A stretch of DNA of 7,697 nt from Treponema sp. (GTDB lineage: Bacteria > Spirochaetota > Spirochaetia > Treponematales > Breznakiellaceae), in contig JAITAI010000038.1 in the NCBI GenBank assembly GCA_031284195.1, positions 1-7,697 of the forward strand, in the 5' to 3' direction. The position numbers and the translations under genes were made by a program. Under the pieces are notes generated by a model. It was not told the origin of the DNA, ran no database searches, and saw nothing but the letters and a program-made list of their open reading frames with translations. Positions 1-5,454 of the stretch are shown one piece after another. Each line of letters begins with the position of its first letter. The first letter of the stretch is position 1.

Positions 1-167
1 CGACGGTTTGGCGGCCCGAATAAGGAAATGCGTAGCATTTCCAGGGCTGGCAAAATGTGCCGGAGTGAGCGTGGGAATGTTCAGACCGAAGGTCTGGGCG
101 TAGCAGAATGACCTAGCCAGCCAGAACCCCGAGGGGCTTTAGCCCTGAAGCGCTAACCGTCCGGTTA
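1..167. ncRNA. Candidate structured RNA or mobile-element end (multi-hairpin block)
   Basis: No reading frame here is convincing, but the block is densely self-complementary. An outer stem pairs GACGGTT (2-8) with AACCGTC (155-161) and can continue as 11-13 with 151-153. Inside are a perfect 8-bp hairpin with a 3-base loop (24-31 with 35-42), a 7-bp stem GGCTGGC (45-51) with GCCAGCC (116-122), a perfect 6-bp hairpin with a 3-base loop (82-87 with 91-96), and a small hairpin (134-138 with 141-145). A competing inverted repeat, TAACCG/CGGTTA (154-159, 162-167), shares bases with the outer stem. Such nested architecture fits a folded RNA (for example an IscB or TnpB guide-RNA scaffold, or an ORF-less intron remnant) or a repeat end. 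The family is not identified and the strand is unknown. The block may continue beyond the left edge. Confidence 0.35.
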
Positions 168-327
168 TGTGCAGGGTCTCGTGTTTTATATTTATGCTCT
201 AGGCGGGTTTAGCCCGGGAGGGTATGCAAGGGCGCTGAGGGGGATTGCAAAGACCGCCCGCCGGTGCATGGACCGGGCAAACCGGGCTTCCCTCGTTACT
301 GGGGGCTTTTCTTTCAGTTATGTCTAG

Positions 328-487
328 GCGCAACCGGCGGAGCAGCCCCCAGCGCAGCCTCATAGGTTAGCTGATGCCCAGGAGTACCGTGACCGGGGTC
401 TTGCCTACGATACCAACGGGGAGTATGACCAGGCCATAGGGCTTCACCCAGGGGATCGCCTTCGATCCCAATAACTCCCAGGGATAA
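328..487 (+). pseudogene. Decayed TPR-repeat protein gene (remnant)
   Basis: From 376 one frame reads AQEYRDRGLAYDTNGEYDQA followed by I, the first two-thirds of a canonical 34-residue TPR motif. From 443 a different frame reads FTQGIAFDPNNSQG then stop (485-487), which is the usual end of the same motif. Adding two bases near 439-443 would restore one continuous repeat of normal length, so a 2-base deletion is the simplest explanation. Upstream, the first frame is open from 157 apart from a single TAG at 325-327, and passes through a Pro/Ala/Gln-rich stretch (328-360) like the linker after a signal peptide. No start codon or ribosome-binding site is convincing. TPR proteins normally mediate protein-protein contacts; this copy should not make a working product. 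The TPR identity is fairly sure, the extent of the remnant is not. Confidence 0.5.
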
Positions 488-732
488 ACCGTAAAAAAAG
501 AGTACAGGAACTATAGGCATACGGGGAAAGGGTGGCCCGGAAAAATAATTTTACAGGAAATAGCCGTAGTAAGGTCTCGTGATAAATTCAACACAAAAAT
601 AAATCAGATTGAGGGTTATAGGGGAAAATATATAAAGGGCGCAAACGTTTCGTCATGGTTAGATTTAACGCGGCGCAATTCGCCGGTACTTCCTAACAAC
701 GCCAAAGGCATTAAACCTGCTGCAAGGCGGTT
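488..732. other. Intergenic stretch without a gene
   Basis: This stretch is AT-rich up to about 650 and has no plausible gene on either strand. The one structure noted is a small compound hairpin: GTTAG (658-662) can pair with CTAAC (693-697), enclosing a perfect CGGCG/CGCCG hairpin (671-675, 681-685). It lies upstream of the probable promoter of the M23 peptidase gene, so it would not be in that gene's leader. Its role is unknown. Confidence 0.4.
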
Positions 733-759
733 TTGTAAAGGTTGGGGATATGCTATACT
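733..759 (+). promoter_or_regulatory. Probable promoter of the M23 peptidase gene
   Basis: TGCTATACT at 751-759 is an extended -10 element (TGn followed by TATACT). The -35 is poor: TTGTAA at 733-738 with a 15-base spacer is the best match, which is tolerable for an extended -10 promoter. Transcription would begin near 766, just past the ATG at 765, so the peptidase would have to start at the later ATG (816). This is motif reading only. Confidence 0.4.
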
Positions 760-815
760 AGGCTATGCTTAAGATAACAAAAGGCGCTGCCGGTTTTCAT
801 CTCATCCGAAGATCC

Positions 816-1757
816 ATGAAGCTGATCCTGGTTCTGGTGCAGTGTTTTGGTGTGCCCTTGCTATATGCCAAGGTACCGGTCAAGCTGGTCCTTATTCCTG
901 AGAATCCTCGACCGGGAGAACCGGTAACCGTGGGTATGACTGCAGGGACCCTTGAGGAAGAGGAAAACCCTAAAACGGCCTTCCAGGCGATACTCGTCAC
1001 TGCTCAGGGGCAACGGTTGACTAAGGCGCCTTTTTTTAATCTCACTATAAATAAGGAAGGTAAACCCTTTAAAGCCGCGATTCTGGCGGTTCCCTGTACC
1101 GCAAGACCAGGATCCGCCTGTATCCAAGTGGAATATGAGGGCAAGAGTATCGGAAAAATCGATCTTACCATTGAAAACCGTTCCTTTGTTTCCGAAGAAA
1201 TCCCCTTGGATCAGGCCAATACCGCGCTCCGAACCGTCCAGGATCCTCAAAAAACCGCTGAGGCCGTGGTATTATGGGGTATCCTCAGCCGTACCGGGAC
1301 TGCGGTATATACCTCCGGGCCTTTTACCGCCCCGGTTACCTCCACCCGCAGGACCAGTTTCTTTGGAGATCGCCGGGTTTTTATGTACGTGGACGGTTCC
1401 CGGTCAGCTTCGATTCATGGAGGTGTTGATTACGGCGTTCCTCGGGGAACAGAGGTCAGAGCCTGTGCCGCTGGAAAGGTGGTCCTGGCCCGTTCCCGGA
1501 TTGTTACGGGTAATTCGGTGATCATCGAACATCTCCCAGGGGTTTATTCCCTTTATTACCACCTGGACCATATCACCGTACAAGAGGGGGTTATGGTAAA
1601 CAACGGTACGGTCCTCGGTCAATCCGGTGCAACCGGCCTCGCCACGGGTCCGCATCTGCATTGGGAAATCCGGGTAGCTGGGGAGAACACCGACCCCGAC
1701 GCCTTTGTTTCCCGGCCCATCCTTGACAAAGATGCTCTTTTAGGTAAGATTAAGTGA
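816..1757 (+). CDS. Exported M23 (LytM-type) family metallopeptidase
   Basis: The product is 313 residues. Residues 1-18 (MKLILVLVQCFGVPLLYA) form a signal peptide, so the protein should act in the periplasm. The middle part, about 19-175, is beta-rich looking and of no recognised family. The C-terminal LytM domain begins near SFFGDRR (181-187) and carries the full zinc-site pattern: HGGVD (His201, Asp205), His249 in YYHLDH, and HLHW (His280, His282). An intact site suggests an active endopeptidase that cuts peptidoglycan cross-links, although some relatives only regulate other hydrolases. An in-frame ATG at 765 would add 17 residues, but the probable promoter places the transcript start at about that codon and the signal peptide begins cleanly at 816. 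Neither start has a good ribosome-binding site. rpsU follows after 50 bases. Confidence 0.85.
   Translation: MKLILVLVQCFGVPLLYAKVPVKLVLIPENPRPGEPVTVGMTAGTLEEEENPKTAFQAILVTAQGQRLTKAPFFNLTINKEGKPFKAAILAVPCTARPGSACIQVEYEGKSIGKIDLTIENRSFVSEEIPLDQANTALRTVQDPQKTAEAVVLWGILSRTGTAVYTSGPFTAPVTSTRRTSFFGDRRVFMYVDGSRSASIHGGVDYGVPRGTEVRACAAGKVVLARSRIVTGNSVIIEHLPGVYSLYYHLDHITVQEGVMVNNGTVLGQSGATGLATGPHLHWEIRVAGENTDPDAFVSRPILDKDALLGKIK
1723..1750 (+). promoter_or_regulatory. Probable rpsU promoter inside the end of the M23 gene
   Basis: A perfect -35 hexamer TTGACA (1723-1728) is followed after 16 bases by TAAGAT (1745-1750, 4 of 6 matches to the -10 consensus). Transcription would start near 1757, at the stop codon of the peptidase gene, giving rpsU a leader of about 50 bases. 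It would let the ribosomal gene be expressed independently of the peptidase. This rests on sequence match only. Confidence 0.5.
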
Positions 1758-1790
1758 AGATGTTTTTACTAATGCTCACCAGAATAATGG

Positions 1791-1809
1791 AAAGGGGGTG
1801 ATTTTTTTT
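1791..1809 (+). promoter_or_regulatory. Strong Shine-Dalgarno site and T8 tract before the rpsU TTG start
   Basis: AAAGGGGGTGA (1791-1801) differs by one base from an 11-base complement of the usual 16S 3' end. It is followed by eight T (1802-1809), the last two of which belong to the TTG start codon at 1808-1810. No ATG or GTG lies in frame nearby, so this site decides the start. Adding or losing a T would change the spacing without altering the coding frame. Confidence 0.75.
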
Positions 1810-2011
1810 GGCGCATATCATCGTAGATGATAGTGAGGTGTTGGAAAAGGCCATCAAACGTTTTAAACGGATGGTGGAAAAAGAAGGTATCATCAGGGAA
1901 TTTAAAAAGCGGGAATATTATGAAAAGCCCTCGACCATTCTTAACCGGAAAAAAAAGGCAATTCAGCGGAAACTGCTCAAAAAATCCCGAAAAGGCAGAG
2001 CTGATTACTAG
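1808..2011 (+). CDS. rpsU: 30S ribosomal protein S21
   Basis: The 67-residue product is very basic and has the S21 hallmark KKREYYEKPS (33-42) followed by the arginine/lysine-rich tail NRKKKAIQRKLLKKSRK (46-62). Length and sequence are typical of S21, a small-subunit protein that sits near the 16S 3' end and helps initiation on mRNAs. The start is TTG (1808), supported by a strong Shine-Dalgarno site and by the N-terminus MAHIIVDD, which fits the family. In many bacteria rpsU precedes dnaG and rpoD; here it stands between a peptidase and a lipoprotein gene. It probably has its own promoter at 1723-1750. Five bases after the stop begins a large folded element (2017-2108) that could form the 3' end of its mRNA. 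Confidence 0.96.
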   Translation: MAHIIVDDSEVLEKAIKRFKRMVEKEGIIREFKKREYYEKPSTILNRKKKAIQRKLLKKSRKGRADY

Positions 2012-2016
2012 AATCC

Positions 2017-2108
2017 TGGGGGACTTTGATATAGGTTTGTACAGTCAAAGGTACTACCTTTGATGTATACCGAGAGTATAAAGTACAAAATTATATCGAA
2101 GTCCCCCA
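2017..2108 (+). ncRNA. 92-base three-way-junction element (structured RNA or MITE-like repeat)
   Basis: Bases 2017-2033 pair with 2092-2108 in a 17-bp helix with one G-T wobble. After a 2x2 internal loop (GG/AT, one possible further wobble) the helix continues with TTTGTAC (2036-2042) and GTACAAA (2083-2089). This closes a junction holding two perfect hairpins: TCAAAGGT/ACCTTTGA (2045-2052, 2056-2063, loop ACT) and TATAC/GTATA (2066-2070, 2076-2080, loop CGAGA). All three junction linkers are two bases. In total 37 pairs occur in 92 bases. No T-run follows, so it is not a classical terminator. It could be a small RNA, a processed 3' end of rpsU mRNA, a cis-element of the next gene, or a short inverted-repeat element. 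No known RNA family was recognised. The strand is assumed from the flanking genes. Confidence 0.6.
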
Positions 2109-2139
2109 TAGGGATTGCTGTAATTGGAGTAATCAAGGA

Positions 2140-2167
2140 CGGTACAGTAACGCTGATTACCGCGAGG
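2140..2167 (+). promoter_or_regulatory. Leader hairpin and Shine-Dalgarno site of the NAGPA lipoprotein gene
   Basis: CGGTA (2140-2144) pairs with TACCG (2158-2162), and inside it CAG (2145-2147) pairs with CTG (2153-2155) around a 5-base loop, leaving a 2-base bulge. The hairpin ends one base before GAGG (2164-2167), the best ribosome-binding site for the ATG at 2178 (spacing 10 bases). Its closeness could affect translation. No good -35/-10 pair was found in 2012-2177, so the gene may be read from the rpsU promoter. Confidence 0.35.
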
Positions 2168-2177
2168 TATACTAAAC

Positions 2178-3128
2178 ATGGCAAAAGCCTATCATAAAAC
2201 CCCTTATGGCTTATGGGCAGGGGTTTATCTATTCCTGGTTCTGTTCTTTGTTTCTTGCAGAACCCTTTCTCCCCTTACTACACCGGCTGAAACAAGTCCT
2301 GCGAAGTTTGTGACTCCTGAAGAGATCCTTCCCCAATGGCAGCCTTTTGCTGCATCCTTGAGCCCTGGGATTGACTATTTTGAAGGGTCTATTCAGGAAC
2401 CAAAGCTGCGGTTTTGGGCCCTACGAGTGGATGTAACTGAACCGGCTTTGCGGATTGTGGTGAGCGAAAAAGAAGGTCCCCCAAGCGGGGATGGTACTAT
2501 GGACGGCATCATTCCCAGTACCAAGATCACCAGTTTTGTCCGGCGCTATGATTGCCTTGCAGGGATAAATACCAACCCCTTTAGTCCTGTATCAGGGAAA
2601 GAAGGGGAAGATCGGACCATTGTGGGGATAACCGTTTCTCAAGGGACGATCCTAGCCCTTCCTCACCCCCACTTTGATGGCTTGGTGTTTTATGATGATG
2701 GAAAAGCCGCCATAGTAAACCAAGGTGCATTAGCTGAAGAGCAGCTCCGCACCATCAGGAACGCAGTAGGCGGATTTTATGCGGTCCTACGGGACGGCGC
2801 TGTCCTGGAAGGGGCGTTTACCCGGGGAAACGCCCGGCATCCCCGAAGTGGGGCCGGCGTATCTGCTGATGGAAATATCCTCTATCTGCTGGTCATTGAC
2901 GGACGGCAGCTTCGCAGCATAGGAGCCACCGAAGCTGAGGTGGGCATTATATTACAAAAATTAGGCGCTGCTGACGGTCTTAACCTTGATGGAGGGGGTT
3001 CCACTGCCTTGGCCCTGAAGTTCCCTGACGGTAAGGTACGGGCCGTCAATACTCCCATCCACAAGCTCATTCCCGGCAAGGAACGGGGGGTGGCCACCTG
3101 CCTCGGAATCGCCCTGAACCATGAATAG
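2178..3128 (+). CDS. Putative lipoprotein with phosphodiester glycosidase (NAGPA) domain
   Basis: The product is 316 residues. A short basic start leads to a hydrophobic stretch (about 11-25) ending FFVSC with Cys27, a relaxed spirochaete-style lipobox, so it is probably lipid-anchored in the envelope facing the periplasm or the surface. The rest is a NAGPA-type domain: GINTNPF (129-135), VGGFYAVLRDG (197-207), RHPRSGAGVSADGNILYLLV (220-239) running into IDGRQ, and the signature GLNLDGGGSTAL (267-278). The family includes the enzyme that uncovers mannose-6-phosphate by removing N-acetylglucosamine from a phosphodiester; bacterial members are thought to act on glycan phosphodiesters of the envelope, but the substrate here is unknown. 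The domain looks complete. The upstream M23 peptidase gives a loose envelope context. Confidence 0.88.
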   Translation: MAKAYHKTPYGLWAGVYLFLVLFFVSCRTLSPLTTPAETSPAKFVTPEEILPQWQPFAASLSPGIDYFEGSIQEPKLRFWALRVDVTEPALRIVVSEKEGPPSGDGTMDGIIPSTKITSFVRRYDCLAGINTNPFSPVSGKEGEDRTIVGITVSQGTILALPHPHFDGLVFYDDGKAAIVNQGALAEEQLRTIRNAVGGFYAVLRDGAVLEGAFTRGNARHPRSGAGVSADGNILYLLVIDGRQLRSIGATEAEVGIILQKLGAADGLNLDGGGSTALALKFPDGKVRAVNTPIHKLIPGKERGVATCLGIALNHE

Positions 3129-3492
3129 TATAGTCCATACCCCCATAAACCGATCAAACAAGAAATCATACCGTCAAATCCTCCAAAACCGTCCGGTCTT
3201 TTTGGAGAAATTCTCTGGTGATTTCTAAAAATCCTCTGCTCTTTTGGGTAAATGGATGGGCTATTCATGGTAACGCCTGGGTTTTTCAGGACTACTTTGG
3301 AAGGAGTACATACCGTTTGGGTTAGGAAATAGACCGTATAGACGTATCATAATGGATAATGCGGATCGGCCTATTTTTTCGGGGGAATCCAAAAAGAACA
3401 CCCCTGACATAATGGAAATGGTTGTTCAGTTACGTTTGACCGGTATCGGTTTAGGCATAATTGAAAAGGAAATATGAAAAACAAGTATCTGT
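3129..3492. other. Intergenic stretch after the lipoprotein gene
   Basis: No gene is supported. Two hairpins that share bases lie near the left side: CTCCAAAA (3181-3188) with TTTTGGAG (3200-3207), and AGAAAT (3206-3211) with ATTTCT (3221-3226). Because they compete for 3206-3207 they are mutually exclusive at the join. Neither is followed by a T-run, so a terminator for the plus-strand genes is possible but not shown. Around 3436-3494 there is a weak promoter-like TTGACC and a six-codon frame (MKNKYL, 3474-3494) behind AAAAGGA, probably meaningless. Confidence 0.4.
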
Positions 3493-3526
3493 AAGAAATA
3501 AAGAATCCCCGGAGCAAACTCCGGGG
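3493..3526 (-). terminator. Possible intrinsic terminator of the yejBEF operon
   Basis: On the minus strand a perfect 8-bp GC-rich stem (3526-3519 with 3514-3507, loop TTTG) is followed by ATTCTTTATTTCTT, a fairly T-rich tail with interruptions. It lies about 285 bases beyond the yejF stop, so transcripts would have a long 3' region including the other hairpins. The tail is imperfect and the hairpin also belongs to a larger cluster, so the terminator role is tentative. Confidence 0.4.
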
Positions 3527-3678
3527 TATTGAAGATTTCTCTTTGAAATCTTTGCGTATATGGGGGAACAAATCCCCCACCCCCCCAGTTTTCCACCCCA
3601 AGGGGCGGGGTATTAAACCAGACTTTCGAATAAACATATAAGATGTTGAGGATTTTTCAAAACTTCAGTTTTGAAAAA
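3507..3678. repeat. Cluster of perfect short-loop hairpins between convergent genes
   Basis: Four perfect inverted repeats follow one another: CCCCGGAG/CTCCGGGG (3507-3514, 3519-3526, loop CAAA); AAGATTTC/GAAATCTT (3532-3539, 3545-3552, loop TCTTT); TGGGGGA/TCCCCCA (3561-3567, 3573-3579, loop ACAAA); and an 11-bp TTTTTCAAAAC/GTTTTGAAAAA (3653-3663, 3668-3678, loop TTCA). Between the last two is a C-rich and G-rich patch (3574-3610) with CCCCAAGGGG (3596-3605). The pattern resembles REP/BIME-type intergenic repeats or a small non-autonomous element, and could also block read-through between the facing operons. No flanking duplication or transposase was found. Bases 3679-3810 hold no supported gene. 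Confidence 0.55.
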
Positions 3679-3810
3679 GCAGCCTTAGAGCCAAGGGAAG
3701 CAGCGATCCTTGAGGCCGCTTTTGCAAAGCCGGTTTCATCAGAAACTCGATTTCCTCTGGAATAATGTACACCTTGTGGAGAATATCTTGGAAAACCAGG
3801 AAGGAATTAA

Positions 3811-5454
3811 TCAGTCAAAGGCTGTCCGCAGTAATTCCTGGGTATAGGCCTCCTGGGGGTTTCCCATGATTGCTCCGGTAGGCCCTGCTTCTACTATCTT
3901 TCCCTGCTTCATGATGAGCATCTCATGGCAGAGACTCCGCAGAATCCGAAGATCATGGCTGATGAAAATATACGAGAGTCCCCGCCGTTCCTGGAGTTCT
4001 TTTAAAAGGGTAACCACTTGGAACTGAATGGTCCGGTCCAGGCTGGAAGTGGGTTCATCCAGTACCAGGATGCTCGGCTCCAGCACCAAACTTCGGGCAA
4101 TACAGATCCGCTGGCGCTGGCCGCCGGAAAACTCATTGGGGTACCGGGAGAGTACGTCCTCGTCTCCCAAGCCCACTTCCTGGAGACAGGTCAGCACCCG
4201 TTCCCGTCGTTCTGCTTTGGTCCCCAGCGCATGGATCAACAAGCCTTCCCCTACAATATGCTCAATGGTCATCCGGGGACTGAGGGAACCGTAAGGATCT
4301 TGGAAGATGATCTGCATCTTACGCCGCAGCGGCCGGAGGGCATTTTCACTTAAGCCGTGAATTTCCGTACCTTCAATGCGGATGCTCCCCTGACTTTTCT
4401 CCAGACCCAGAAGGGCTTTCCCCAAGGTGGTCTTGCCGCTTCCGCTTTCCCCTGCAATACCCAAGGTCTGGCCCCGGCGCAAGGTAAAACTCACCCCATC
4501 CACGGCTTTGATATAGCCCTGTACCCGCCGGAAGAAGCCCTTTTTAATGGGAAAATACACTTTGAGATCCTGGACTGTTGCAATCTCCGGGGCAGGACCA
4601 GCAAGAATCGGGCTTTCTTGAGCTGCTTCTGAGCCGATGAGCAGCTTCGTATAGGCTTCCTGGGGAACGGAAAAAATGAGGTCCCCCGGTCCTGTTTCGA
4701 TTATCCTTCCGTCCTTCATTACCGCCACTCGGTCGGCCATACGCCGCACTACCCCCAGGTCGTGGGTGATGAAGAGCACTGCCATGCCTAAGTCCTGTTG
4801 TAAGGTTTTGATCAGGGTGAGAATCTGGTCTTGAATGGTTACATCCAGGGCAGTGGTAGGTTCATCGGCGATGAGGAGCTTAGGCTTATGGAGGAGGGCT
4901 AAGGCGATCATCACCCGCTGCCGTTCCCCGCCGGAAAGCTCGTGGGGATAAGCGGAGAGCCGCTGTTCCGCATCATGAAGCCTCACCCGCTTAAGCCAGT
5001 CTACAATCAGCGGCCGGGCAGCAGACCGGGAAAGCCCTTGGTGGAGCATGAGGGATTCGGCAAGCTGTTTTTCTATAGTATGGAGCGGATTCAGGGAACT
5101 CATAGGCTCCTGGAAGATCATACCCATGTCCCGGCCCCGGAGCTTTCGCAGTTCTTCTGCTTCCATTTTAAGCACATCCCGGCCTTCAAAGAGAATCTCC
5201 CCTCCGGGATAGCTAATCCAATCTTCACTCAAGAGTCGCATTAGCGCTTGGGCGCTTACGGTTTTACCACTGCCGCTCTCCCCCACCAGGGCCAGGGTCT
5301 CATGCTCATCAATATACAGATCGATTCCATGAACTACCTCTTTCATGGAACCTGAAGACGAGACGGTATTGCTCGGATCCGATAGGTTTCCAAAGGCAGC
5401 CCTGAAACCCCGGTACTCTATCAGATGGGTATTCGGTGAAGCCAGGGGTTTCAT
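3811..5454 (-). CDS. yejF: YejF-type ABC importer ATPase with two nucleotide-binding domains
   Basis: The 547-residue product powers a YejABEF-type peptide importer from the cytoplasmic face. Domain 1 has Walker A GESGSGKT (58-65), Q-loop Gln115, signature LSGGERQR (173-180), Walker B LLIADEP (193-199) and His231. Domain 2 has GESGSGKT (335-342), Gln385, FSGGQRQR (442-449), ILVLDEP (462-468) and His500. Both ATP sites therefore look complete. The sequence follows recalled E. coli YejF (529 residues) closely throughout, including EKQL and FPIKKG segments. A Ser-rich insertion near 26-38 (DPSNTVSSSGSMK) in domain 1 accounts for most of the extra length. The ATG overlaps the yejE stop by 4 bases (ATGA) and has GGAGG five bases upstream, implying coupled translation. 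The dipeptide-family DppD/DppF pair is a relative but is usually two separate proteins. Confidence 0.95.
   Translation of the reverse strand: MKPLASPNTHLIEYRGFRAAFGNLSDPSNTVSSSGSMKEVVHGIDLYIDEHETLALVGESGSGKTVSAQALMRLLSEDWISYPGGEILFEGRDVLKMEAEELRKLRGRDMGMIFQEPMSSLNPLHTIEKQLAESLMLHQGLSRSAARPLIVDWLKRVRLHDAEQRLSAYPHELSGGERQRVMIALALLHKPKLLIADEPTTALDVTIQDQILTLIKTLQQDLGMAVLFITHDLGVVRRMADRVAVMKDGRIIETGPGDLIFSVPQEAYTKLLIGSEAAQESPILAGPAPEIATVQDLKVYFPIKKGFFRRVQGYIKAVDGVSFTLRRGQTLGIAGESGSGKTTLGKALLGLEKSQGSIRIEGTEIHGLSENALRPLRRKMQIIFQDPYGSLSPRMTIEHIVGEGLLIHALGTKAERRERVLTCLQEVGLGDEDVLSRYPNEFSGGQRQRICIARSLVLEPSILVLDEPTSSLDRTIQFQVVTLLKELQERRGLSYIFISHDLRILRSLCHEMLIMKQGKIVEAGPTGAIMGNPQEAYTQELLRTAFD

Noticed and set aside
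175..581. Nine-base direct repeat GGTCTCGTG (175-183 and 573-581) as a target-site duplication around the TPR remnant
   Set aside because: A 9-base match in a region of this size is expected about once by chance, and there are no inverted ends inside the repeats.
816..845. Lipobox in the M23 peptidase (LVQC at residues 7-10)
   Set aside because: Glutamine before the cysteine is not accepted in lipoboxes and the hydrophobic core continues past it, so ordinary signal peptide cleavage is more likely.
861..1250. Minus-strand 129-codon open frame opposite the M23 gene
   Set aside because: It is the antisense shadow of a clear coding gene, with no motif or ribosome-binding site.
2056..2089. Hammerhead ribozyme core within the three-way junction
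   Set aside because: The junction lacks the required CUGAUGA and GAAA core elements; TTTGATG and TAAAG do not fit.
155..3197. Shared 11-mer AACCGTCCGGT at 155-165 and 3187-3197
   Set aside because: Several 11-base repeats are expected by chance in 7.7 kb, and the flanks differ.
3474..3494. Six-codon frame MKNKYL behind AAAAGGA, possibly a gene start cut off by the hairpin cluster
   Set aside because: The spacing to the start is only 3 bases, the promoter hexamers upstream are poor, and nothing downstream continues the protein.
3371..3637. Minus-strand open frame of 88 codons
   Set aside because: It runs straight through three perfect hairpins of the repeat cluster, has an unusual composition and no ribosome-binding site, and resembles no family I know.
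3665..3814. Minus-strand open frame just after yejF (…IIPEEIEFLMKPALQKRPQG…)
   Set aside because: It looks mildly protein-like, but it follows an in-frame stop, lacks a supported start and ends within the 11-bp hairpin. It is more likely part of the repeat than a gene.
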